Positions 1-5,668 of a stretch of DNA of 10,909 nt are shown here, one piece after another; position 1 is the stretch's first letter, and every line of letters starts with the position of its first letter. A program made the position numbers and the translations under genes. The notes under the pieces were generated by a model, which saw only the letters and a list, made by a program, of their open reading frames with translations, had not been told where the DNA came from and did not search any database. Location: positions 1 through 10,909 of the forward strand of contig CAKVLT010000069.1 in the NCBI GenBank assembly GCA_934757945.1. The letters are read 5' to 3'. The stretch comes from an uncultured Bulleidia sp. (GTDB lineage Bacteria > Bacillota_I > Bacilli_A > Erysipelotrichales > Erysipelotrichaceae).

Positions 1-20
1 CCCAATGTCTTAAACTTCAT
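1..20 (-). CDS. Start of a further gene of the methyltransferase operon (partial)
   Basis: Only the first codons are present: ATG at 18-20 followed by codons for K-F-K-T-L. A good ribosome binding site (AGGAG, 26-30 on the complementary strand) lies 5 nt before the ATG. The membrane-protein gene stops at 35, so this is very likely the next gene of the same transcript. Too little is visible to name a product. Confidence 0.6.
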
Positions 21-34
21 TGTCTCTCCTTTCC

Positions 35-526
35 TCAGTGAATAAAAGCCGTCATAAGGACCGCCAGCACCGCTGCTATACCTGCCATACCCACCGTGCC
101 GAAAAGCCACTTTTTCTGCTTGTCTTTTGCGGTGATGTAGGGCTTCAAATCTTCTGTTCCGGGAATCGTCCATACCTTCGTATGCCCCACCCAGTAATCA
201 TCGATCAAAAAGCGGTCAATGAGATTCATCACGGATAATATGACCAGCAGCTGCCAAAAGCCCTGAACGAAGCCCTTTGCGCCGTTGAGCGCATAGACAC
301 AGACCAGCACATAGGTGATGTAGCCGGGAACACAGACAGCTTTGAAAATCAAAGCGTTCCGCTTTATTTTTTTGTGTGTTGTAAGCACTAGCTTTACGCA
401 CCTATCTTGAACTTCAGGGCTGTAAAAATGCACCATCCCCACCGCACCCTTGCGGATACCGATGGCGCAAACCAGCACCAGCAGAACCCCCAGCCCAAAG
501 CCTTCCAAAATCGTTTGTAAAATCAT
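35..526 (-). CDS. Small four-segment integral membrane protein, function unknown
   Basis: A 163-residue hydrophobic protein. Likely membrane segments are at about residues 5-24, 59-81, 86-107 and 140-161. A polar, basic loop (about 35-57, with HKKIKRN) follows the first segment. A hydrophilic stretch (about 108-138) carries the pattern D-D-Y-W-V-G-H-T-K-V-W-T-I-P-G-T, with several aromatic and charged residues that could form a conserved site. The start is an ATG preceded by AGGAG, 8 nt away, and that AGGAG overlaps the stop region of the upstream methyltransferase gene, so the two are probably translationally coupled. I cannot assign a named family. Its place at the end of a methyltransferase operon suggests it presents, exports or shields the methylated product, but that is inference. 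Confidence 0.85.
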   Translation of the reverse strand: MILQTILEGFGLGVLLVLVCAIGIRKGAVGMVHFYSPEVQDRCVKLVLTTHKKIKRNALIFKAVCVPGYITYVLVCVYALNGAKGFVQGFWQLLVILSVMNLIDRFLIDDYWVGHTKVWTIPGTEDLKPYITAKDKQKKWLFGTVGMAGIAAVLAVLMTAFIH

Positions 527-538
527 TTCTGTTTCTCC

Positions 539-1222
539 TCATTCTGCTTTCCGGCAGTTAAACCATGCCATACTTTTCACAGTTCCCAGTGTTACGGCAG
601 CGTATCTTCTCTCTAGCCTGTTTTTTAAGTCGGATACCGTCTCATAAGGCGGCGTGAAAAATCCCGACTTTTCATAAATGTGCCGGACAAACCAGTCCGT
701 CCGTTTGTGCTCGCCTTTTACATAAAAGCAGCCGCAGAAGGTTCCACCGGGCTTCAAAACCCGAAACACCTCACAGTAAGCGGCCTCCTTGTCTGGGAAT
801 GCGTGAAAGCCGTTCAGCGACAAAACAATGTCAAAGGTATCGTCCTCATAGGGAAGCGCACCTACATCGCCCTGCTGAAAGGTTACGTTGTTCAGCTTCA
901 GTTGTTTCGCCTTTTCCTGTGCCTGACCCATCATATCCGCCGAGTAATCAAGACAAGTGATGTCTGCCTCCGGGATGGTCTGATAAACTGGCATGGTAAG
1001 AATGCCTGTTCCCACCGGCACCTCCAGCAGCCTGCCAGAGAAATGCTCCGGAATACCGGACAGTGCCTTTTCCAGATAGACATCGTTTTCCGCCTTGTTC
1101 ATATCCCACACCAAACGGCATACCGCCTTTCCGCTTAAGGTCGAGCAGGTGATCATACCGTCATAAAAATTGTTGCCGCCTGTCAGCCGATAGGCACTGC
1201 GAATAGCTTCTTTTCGTTCCAT
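539..1222 (-). CDS. Class I SAM-dependent methyltransferase (third in the cassette)
   Basis: A 227-residue protein with the Rossmann-like methyltransferase fold. Motif I is L-L-E-V-P-V-G-T-G at residues 65-73, the acidic residue that holds the SAM ribose is D92, a G-D-V segment lies at 118-120, and the post-motif L-K-P-G-G is at 156-160. It belongs to the broad UbiE/Methyltransf_11-like group; the substrate cannot be read from sequence. The N-terminal 50 residues, rich in G, N, C and aromatics, form a cap that probably sets specificity. The frame opens further upstream at a GTG (1247-1249), but CGGAGAG sits just before the internal ATG at 1220-1222, so I place the start there. It is preceded by another methyltransferase gene ending at 1266 and followed 12 nt later by the membrane-protein gene. 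Motif I has P-V where the family more often has D-x-G, but the fold signature is clear. Confidence 0.9.
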   Translation of the reverse strand: MERKEAIRSAYRLTGGNNFYDGMITCSTLSGKAVCRLVWDMNKAENDVYLEKALSGIPEHFSGRLLEVPVGTGILTMPVYQTIPEADITCLDYSADMMGQAQEKAKQLKLNNVTFQQGDVGALPYEDDTFDIVLSLNGFHAFPDKEAAYCEVFRVLKPGGTFCGCFYVKGEHKRTDWFVRHIYEKSGFFTPPYETVSDLKNRLERRYAAVTLGTVKSMAWFNCRKAE

Positions 1223-1265
1223 AGTTTCTCTCCGTGCTTCAGTCTTCACATGACCGTTTCCGGTC

Positions 1266-1871
1266 TTATTTCTGTGCTGTGATGCACAGCCAGTTTTTCT
1301 TTTTGTGTATCTTCACCTCGTGAAAGCCTGCCTGCTCCAAATACGCCTTTAATTCAATGTCCTTGTAGATGGTCATGCCACCGATGATTTTCGTCCACTT
1401 TTCATCCTTGTTCGTGTCACCGTTGCTTTCATTGCAGATGAGAAATGTCCCACCAGGCTTAAGCACCCGATAGACCTCATGGAAACACTGCGGCAGCTCA
1501 GGCCAGAAATAGACGGTTTCAAAGGCCGTGACCACATCGAACCAGTTGTCTGCGAAGATCATATCCGCCACGCTGCCTTGCAGAACGGTGCAGCGCCCCT
1601 CCGCGATTGCAGTCTCATTGACCTTTTTTGAGCTATCCACGCTGACGAGCGAATAGTCGATGCCTTTCACGATACCCTGCGGGTATTTTTTCAGAAGTCT
1701 CTTGATGTTTGCACCGCCGCCGCAGCCACAGTCCAACACCCTAGCATCTGGCGGAACATTCAGAAATTGAAGTCCCCATCGGGATACGGCGCTATGACCA
1801 ACGTTCATCATGGCGACCATGAGCTTCCCGCCAAAGCCAACAGGCTTGCGGGTATTTTCAAAGAATGACAT
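1266..1871 (-). CDS. Class I SAM-dependent methyltransferase (second in the cassette)
   Basis: A 201-residue compact methyltransferase. Motif I is V-L-D-C-G-C-G-G-G-A-N at residues 45-55, a canonical glycine-rich SAM loop. D72 follows at the end of the next strand, F-D-V-V-T-A-F at 111-117 is the motif IV region, and V-L-K-P-G-G is at 136-141. The C-terminus has a basic stretch (about 188-192) just before the final strand. There is one base between the TGA of the preceding methyltransferase gene and this ATG. Its ribosome binding site (GGAGGTG) is formed by the last codons of that gene, so translation is almost certainly coupled. The family is UbiE/Methyltransf_11-like and acts on small molecules or lipids in known members; the substrate here is unknown. 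Confidence 0.92.
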   Translation of the reverse strand: MSFFENTRKPVGFGGKLMVAMMNVGHSAVSRWGLQFLNVPPDARVLDCGCGGGANIKRLLKKYPQGIVKGIDYSLVSVDSSKKVNETAIAEGRCTVLQGSVADMIFADNWFDVVTAFETVYFWPELPQCFHEVYRVLKPGGTFLICNESNGDTNKDEKWTKIIGGMTIYKDIELKAYLEQAGFHEVKIHKKKNWLCITAQK

Positions 1872-1872
1872 A

Positions 1873-2487
1873 TCACACCTCCAATTTCACACATTCGGCA
1901 TAAGTCAACGGGAAAGATGCTTTCAGCAAGACGCTTTTTTGCACTGTCCAGCCGTTTTGCCGCAGGAAGCGCAGGTATTCCCCGCTTGTCCACTTGCTGT
2001 AGAGAGGGAAGCCCGCCAGCTTCATAAAAAATGCCCTGACCTTGCCGGAAAAAGAGTTTCCCGCATGGGTAAATGTGGGTGCGATGAGCACGCCATCGTC
2101 CTTCAACACCCGCTTGATTTCTTGCAGGGCGTTCTCCGGCTGCGGCACGATGTGCAGCGCATTGGACACAATCACCACCTCGAAGGACTTATCCGCATAG
2201 GGCAGGTGAAACATATCCTGCACGGAAAAATGCAACTTTGCAGATGGATTGTCCCGCGTTGCCTCGGCAATCATCTTTGCAGAGGTATCCGTCGCCTCGA
2301 TGTGTGCCGCTGCGTTCACAATGTGTTTTGCAACCAACCCCGTGCCGGTCGCCAGCTCCAGCACTGTCTTGTGCCGTACAATTGGCCGGATCAGTTCATA
2401 CATCTTGTCATACGCTGCCCGATCCCTTCGCAGAAAGCGGTTGTACCGACCGGCGTTTTTATCCCAAAAGTCCTTGTGTTTCTGCAT
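1873..2487 (-). CDS. Class I SAM-dependent methyltransferase (first in the cassette)
   Basis: A 204-residue methyltransferase with an N-terminal F-W-D-K-N-A-G-R-Y-N helix typical of UbiE-like enzymes. Motif I is V-L-E-L-A-T-G-T-G at residues 42-50, D67 is the likely ribose-binding acid, motif IV is F-E-V-V-I-V-S-N-A at 102-110, and R-V-L-K-D-D-G lies at 126-132. It is the promoter-proximal gene of the methyltransferase operon. The frame could begin at a TTG (2503-2505) or an ATG (2494-2496), but AAAGG is correctly spaced (about 10 nt) only for the ATG at 2485-2487, and the conserved family start M-Q-K-H-K-D-F-W agrees. The 110-bp gap to tetR holds several operator-like dyads. The substrate is unknown; the three enzymes are clearly different sequences, not fresh copies of one gene. 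Confidence 0.92.
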   Translation of the reverse strand: MQKHKDFWDKNAGRYNRFLRRDRAAYDKMYELIRPIVRHKTVLELATGTGLVAKHIVNAAAHIEATDTSAKMIAEATRDNPSAKLHFSVQDMFHLPYADKSFEVVIVSNALHIVPQPENALQEIKRVLKDDGVLIAPTFTHAGNSFSGKVRAFFMKLAGFPLYSKWTSGEYLRFLRQNGWTVQKSVLLKASFPLTYAECVKLEV

Positions 2488-2505
2488 CGCTATCATACCT
2501 TTCAA

Positions 2506-2557
2506 AGTTAGATCTGTCTAACTAATACATTCAACTGTACAGTTAGCTTTCGCTAAC
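2506..2557 (-). promoter_or_regulatory. Twin GTTAG-N6-CTAAC dyads around a 12-bp palindrome, probable operators
   Basis: Two copies of the same inverted repeat, GTTAG-N6-CTAAC, lie at 2507-2522 and 2542-2557, centres 35 bp apart. The first extends to 7-bp arms (2506-2523). Between them AACTGTACAGTT (2533-2544) is a perfect 12-bp palindrome whose end overlaps the second dyad. The set lies between tetR and the first methyltransferase gene, just downstream of a possible -10 box. These sites differ in sequence from the dyad in front of tetR, so they may bind a different regulator or the same one in another form. As RNA the dyads would also form hairpins with GAAA-like and CAGA loops. Confidence 0.55.
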
Positions 2558-2558
2558 C

Positions 2559-2564
2559 ATTTTA
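2559..2564 (-). promoter_or_regulatory. Possible -10 box of the methyltransferase operon
   Basis: The minus strand reads TAAAAT here, five of six matches to the -10 consensus. The expected start point, about 7 nt further on, falls inside the first GTTAG-N6-CTAAC dyad, as for a repressor operator. No good -35 hexamer is visible at 16-18 bp, so an activator or read-through from tetR remains possible. Confidence 0.35.
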
Positions 2565-2570
2565 TTTCAG

Positions 2571-2600
2571 AAAAACCGCATCTAAGCGGCATTTCGCTTA
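2571..2600 (-). terminator. Weak terminator or attenuator after tetR
   Basis: Immediately after the tetR stop the minus strand can fold CCGC/GCGG (2586-2589 with 2576-2579) followed by TTTTT (2571-2575). An alternative hairpin, TAAGCG/CGCTTA (2595-2600 with 2584-2589), uses the same bases, so the two are mutually exclusive. The stem is short, so some read-through into the methyltransferase genes is likely. Confidence 0.35.
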
Positions 2601-3176
2601 TTCAAATAACTCCCTGCAAGCGCCGCACACCAGCGTTTCCAGTACCTGGGGGTACAGTTCTCCAATCTGTTCCTTGTGGGAAACAGTCAAGATCAGTCCC
2701 CGCACCGTGGCGGCAGCCAAAGAGATGCCACGATTCGGCACAAGGTCATATTTCTCCAACAGCAAACGGATGTGCGTCTCGTCGTCGTGGTAATGAACAT
2801 TTTTAACGTCATCCGGCAGCCTCTGCAAAAGCAGCTTTGCATCGTTTTCAATGAAAACCATGTCGCCGGTATCAGACAGTCGCCGGCAGACGGCAAGAAC
2901 CGCCTTTGCCGCGCGCTCCGGCGGCGGTAAGCTGTCAGCTTCGCTCAGTGCATGGTCAGCCACTCCGTAAAGCTCGGAGTGAATGTTCTCCAAAACCGCG
3001 AAGAAAAGCATTTCCTTGGATTCGTAGAATTTATAGAACGAGCCCTTCGCAATGCCGACCGCCTTCGTCAGCTGATCCACGGAGGTTTTCTTCATCCCCA
3101 GCGTAACAGCGCAATGTCTCGTTTCCTTCAGCAACGCCTTGCGGAGCTGTTCGGTCTCATAATCGGTAAAAGCCAA
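2598..3176 (-). CDS. TetR/AcrR-family transcriptional repressor
   Basis: A 192-residue protein of normal TetR length. The N-terminal helix-turn-helix spans about residues 29-55 (K-K-T-S-V-D-Q-L-T-K-A-V-G-I-A-K-G-S-F-Y-K-F-Y-x-S-K-E is the classic pattern). The remaining 135 residues form the variable ligand-binding and dimerisation domain, which gives no clue to the ligand. The start is TTG at 3174-3176: it has a strong AAGGAGG site 7-10 nt before it, and no ATG fits the helix-turn-helix spacing better. Its promoter carries a perfect 10-bp-arm dyad across the -10 box, indicating autoregulation. The methyltransferase operon follows in the same direction 110 bp later and is the obvious target, although its dyads have another sequence. 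Base composition and codon use match the methyltransferases, not the carbohydrate genes upstream. Confidence 0.93.
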   Translation of the reverse strand: MAFTDYETEQLRKALLKETRHCAVTLGMKKTSVDQLTKAVGIAKGSFYKFYESKEMLFFAVLENIHSELYGVADHALSEADSLPPPERAAKAVLAVCRRLSDTGDMVFIENDAKLLLQRLPDDVKNVHYHDDETHIRLLLEKYDLVPNRGISLAAATVRGLILTVSHKEQIGELYPQVLETLVCGACRELFE

Positions 3177-3196
3177 GCTCGCACCCCTCCTTTTTA

Positions 3197-3228
3197 AATA
3201 TGACCATTTCAGTTTATTTGGTCATATT
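3197..3228. promoter_or_regulatory. Probable TetR operator
   Basis: Perfect inverted repeat AATATGACCA (3197-3206) and TGGTCATATT (3219-3228) with a 12-bp spacer. It overlaps the -10 box of the tetR promoter by three bases and covers the expected start point, the usual position for an autorepressor. Confidence 0.75.
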
Positions 3229-3254
3229 GTAACGTTCTTCTTTCAGTTTTGCAA
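3226..3254 (-). promoter_or_regulatory. tetR promoter
   Basis: On the minus strand TTGCAA (3249-3254) is followed after exactly 17 bp by TACAAT (3226-3231). Both hexamers are close to the sigma-70/SigA consensus, and the spacing is ideal. The start codon lies about 50 bp downstream. Confidence 0.75.
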
Positions 3255-3389
3255 GAGGTGCGAAAAAACTCGCTGATCCATTTGTCTCCTATTGCACGAA
3301 ATGGTTGATTTCCACACGGATAAGCAGATGAGATCCATCATCAAACAATCTAAAGACAGCAAAAAATTACGATAATCACCTGCATAGAA

Positions 3390-3433
3390 AAAATTGCAAT
3401 ATATCCTTTAATCATGGGATATATTGCAATTTT
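3390..3433. terminator. Long perfect hairpin with T runs on both sides (bidirectional terminator)
   Basis: The arms 3390-3406 and 3417-3433 are perfectly complementary over 17 bp, with a core of ATTGCAATATATCC and a 10-base loop. The minus strand continues with a run of T after the stem and the plus strand with TTTATTTTT, so it can stop transcription both ways. It lies about 200 bp past the end of the GH1 gene and upstream of the tetR promoter, insulating the two units. Confidence 0.65.
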
Positions 3434-3504
3434 ATTTTTGCTCAACTGTGAAAGTCGAAAGATTATCAAGATGACGAATGTGCGATTTGGCTTTTGATAT
3501 GAAG

Positions 3505-3545
3505 AAAGACAGCGAAAAAGCATTTCTGCCTTCTACGCTGTCTTT
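3505..3545 (-). terminator. Terminator of the phospho-glycosidase operon
   Basis: AAAGACAGCG (3505-3514) pairs perfectly with CGCTGTCTTT (3536-3545). The inner part extends the stem with A-T, G-C and G-U pairs around an AGAAAT loop. The minus strand then reads T-rich (CTTTCTTC). It is the first hairpin after the GH1 stop, about 90 bp away. Confidence 0.65.
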
Positions 3546-3636
3546 TGCCTTTGCAACGCTCATAAAGTTTACTCTGATATATTTTTCAAATTACTTCCTT
3601 ATGTGGTGTTAGCTTTTTTGCAGTCTTCTGTAAATA

Positions 3637-5082
3637 TTAGTCTAAATCTTCTCCGTTAGATTCACAGACTTTCTTATACCAGTAGAAAGAATCCTTTCTT
3701 TCTCTGTGCATGTCACCATTACCATCGTTATCACGGTCTACATACACAAAGCCATAACGCTTCTTCATTTCACCAGTAGAAGCAGACACAAGGTCTGTAC
3801 AACCCCACATAGTGTAACCCATCAGATCTACACCATCTTCTACAGCCTGTTCCATGGCTTTGATGTGATCTCTGAGATAGTTGATACGGTAATCATCATG
3901 GAATTTACCATCTTCACTTCTTTCATCATTGGCACCTAAACCGTTTTCTACAATCATTAATGGCACTTCATAACGGCCATAGACTTCATTCAGATAAATG
4001 CGTAATCCTTCAGGGTCAATCTGCCATCCCCAGTCACTTGCCTGTAAGTATGGGTTCTTGATACCTGTAAACATATTACCTGCAGCCTTTAATGCTTCAG
4101 GATCTACACTTGCACAGCTGGACATATAGTAAGAGAAGGAATAGAAGTCTACTGTACCCTTCTTCAGGATATCTTCATCTCCTTCTTCCATCTTCACAAC
4201 AACGTTGTTATCCTTGAAGAAACGTTTTGCATAGTAAGGATAATGACCTCTTACCTGAACATCTCCACAGAACCAGTTGGACATGTTCATCTTATTCTGT
4301 GCATCTTTGACATCCAGTGGATTACATGTGAACGGATATGTCATACTTCCGGCAATCATACAGCCAATCTTGTTTTCAGGATTGATTTCATGCCCTGCCT
4401 GTACAGCCAGGGCACTTGCGACAAACTGATGATGTAAAGCTGTGAATCTTTCACTTTTTTCTTCATCTGTTTCATTCATCTTAAACATAGGTTTATGATC
4501 ATCACCCTGCATACCTAAAGACATGATACGTCCAAAAGAATTGGCACCGATGTTAATTTCATTGAATGTCAGCCAGAGAGTAACTTCATCTTTGAATTCT
4601 GTAAATAATGTCTTTGCATATCTTACATAACAGTCAATGACTTCTCTTCCTGCCCATCCATTGTATTTTTCACTTAATCCCCAAGGTAATTCATAGTGGG
4701 AAATAGTGACTAATGGTTCAATGTTGTACTTCTTACATTCTGCAAATACGTTGTGATAGAAATCCAGACCTTTCTGGTTTGGTGTTTCTTCCATACCTGT
4801 AGGATAAATTCTGGCCCAGTTGATGGACATACGGTAACACTTGAAACCCATTTCACCGTATAAAGCAATATCTTCCTTGTAATGATGATAGAAGTCTGTT
4901 GCTTCATGGGAAGGATAGTAAATAGTTTCATCTATTTCCTTATCCCACAAACGAGGTGTACTGACTGTACCGCCTCTGATATGGTCTGGTACAGAAGCAC
5001 CTTTTCCGTCTTCTAACCATCCACCTTCAAACTGATTGGCAGCTGTTGCGCCACCCCATAAAAATCCCTTAGGAAATCCCAT
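3637..5082 (-). CDS. bglA-like: GH1 6-phospho-beta-glucosidase (distal paralogue)
   Basis: A full-length 481-residue glycoside hydrolase family 1 barrel. It should cleave 6-phosphorylated beta-glucosides (cellobiose, arbutin or salicin type), imported by a PTS, into glucose-6-phosphate and an aglycone or sugar, in the cytoplasm. The N-terminal signature F-L-W-G-G-A-T-A-A-N-Q is at residues 7-17, the acid/base glutamate is E175 in T-F-N-E-I-N, and the nucleophile is E379 in I-V-E-N-G. The phosphate-binding set typical of 6-phospho enzymes, S433, K441 and Y443 in S-A-S-T-G-E-M-K-K-R-Y, is intact. The spacing matches E. coli BglA. The ATG has an AGGAG site 9 nt upstream and overlaps the end of the histidine-phosphatase gene by 14 bp. 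It is the last gene of the operon, followed by a terminator. The exact aglycone preference is unknown. Confidence 0.95.
   Translation of the reverse strand: MGFPKGFLWGGATAANQFEGGWLEDGKGASVPDHIRGGTVSTPRLWDKEIDETIYYPSHEATDFYHHYKEDIALYGEMGFKCYRMSINWARIYPTGMEETPNQKGLDFYHNVFAECKKYNIEPLVTISHYELPWGLSEKYNGWAGREVIDCYVRYAKTLFTEFKDEVTLWLTFNEINIGANSFGRIMSLGMQGDDHKPMFKMNETDEEKSERFTALHHQFVASALAVQAGHEINPENKIGCMIAGSMTYPFTCNPLDVKDAQNKMNMSNWFCGDVQVRGHYPYYAKRFFKDNNVVVKMEEGDEDILKKGTVDFYSFSYYMSSCASVDPEALKAAGNMFTGIKNPYLQASDWGWQIDPEGLRIYLNEVYGRYEVPLMIVENGLGANDERSEDGKFHDDYRINYLRDHIKAMEQAVEDGVDLMGYTMWGCTDLVSASTGEMKKRYGFVYVDRDNDGNGDMHRERKDSFYWYKKVCESNGEDLD
3665..3699. repeat. Direct repeat copy 1, 3' end of GH1 gene
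   Basis: This 35-base stretch matches 5697-5731 at 33 of 35 positions. It encodes the shared C-terminal K-D-S-F-Y-W-Y segment of both GH1 enzymes. The conservation is partly at DNA level (18 identical bases in a row, 3676-3693). Confidence 0.8.
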
Positions 5083-5668
5083 ACGCTTTTTCTCCTTTTT
5101 CTCTGTATGTACCTGTTGGTAATTGTTCTATTGTAAATGTATCGTCTGTATAGTCCACAATACTGACACTGCAGTTTTCAAGATGCATATCCCTAAAAGA
5201 CAAAGTACCTTTACTGACAGTCATCAACACCCCTGCAATCACAGCACCATGTGCCACAATCAGCACATTCCCTGTATGATTCTTTGCAATATCTTTTAAA
5301 GCATGCAGAAATCTTTCACTTGCCTGTTCTACAGTTTCTCCACCATACTCTGTAAATCCTTTCTTCATCAACGGAAAGAATTCTCCATGCGTAAGTCTTT
5401 CTCCCTCAAGTGTTCCAAAATGTACTTCCTTGAGATCTTTTCTTGGAGACACCTGTATATGTCTGCCTGCCACAATAAGATCAGCAGTATCCCATGCTCT
5501 TTCAGAAATGGAGCAGGCGGCATAGGTAAAAGGAACATCTTTTAACCCATATGCCACATTACGTGCCTGCTGTATCCCCTGTTCTGTCAAAGGGGAATCA
5601 CACCATCCCTGTATGATACCTTTCTGATTAAACAATGTCTGACCATGACGAACAATGTAAAACTTCAC
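5069..5668 (-). CDS. Histidine-phosphatase superfamily (phosphoglycerate-mutase-like) phosphatase
   Basis: A 199-residue protein of the branch-1 histidine phosphatase fold. The catalytic R-H-G is at residues 7-9 (H8 is the phosphate acceptor). The conserved arginine is R57 in S-E-R-A-W-D-T-A, an acidic region L-K-E-V-H-F-G-T-L-E-G-E lies at 79-90, and the second histidine is H140 in V-A-H-G. Short members of this family are usually broad sugar-phosphate or metabolite phosphatases rather than true glycolytic mutases. The start is a GTG directly after the TAA of the upstream GH1 gene (TAAGTG), with AAGGA about 10 nt before it. No later start would keep the R-H-G motif intact. It lies between two phospho-glycosidase genes and overlaps the next by 14 bp, so a role on phosphorylated sugars or their products is likely but inferred. 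Confidence 0.92.
   Translation of the reverse strand: MKFYIVRHGQTLFNQKGIIQGWCDSPLTEQGIQQARNVAYGLKDVPFTYAACSISERAWDTADLIVAGRHIQVSPRKDLKEVHFGTLEGERLTHGEFFPLMKKGFTEYGGETVEQASERFLHALKDIAKNHTGNVLIVAHGAVIAGVLMTVSKGTLSFRDMHLENCSVSIVDYTDDTFTIEQLPTGTYREKGEKAYGIS

Larger units (their letters stand above)
3255..3636. other. Intergenic junction between the methyltransferase block and the carbohydrate operon
   Basis: There is no convincing gene in these 382 bases. The stretch holds two strong hairpins, listed separately. The part at 3260-3385 contains short open stretches on both strands without ribosome binding sites or recognisable protein similarity. It could be an eroded gene end or an insertion scar. 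The change in base composition happens within this stretch. Confidence 0.6.

Noticed and set aside
680..1138. 152-codon open frame on the plus strand inside the methyltransferase gene
   Set aside because: It is a shadow of the minus-strand gene: no ribosome binding site, no recognisable motif, and the opposite frame carries full SAM-methyltransferase motifs.
1810..2511. 233-codon open frame on the plus strand
   Set aside because: It spans two well-supported minus-strand methyltransferase genes, is Cys/His/Gln rich without domain motifs, and has no start signals. It is a composition artefact of the GC-richer block.
3260..3385. Short open stretches on both strands in the junction region
   Set aside because: About 25-45 codons each, without ribosome binding site or similarity I can recognise. 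I leave them as unexplained sequence rather than genes.
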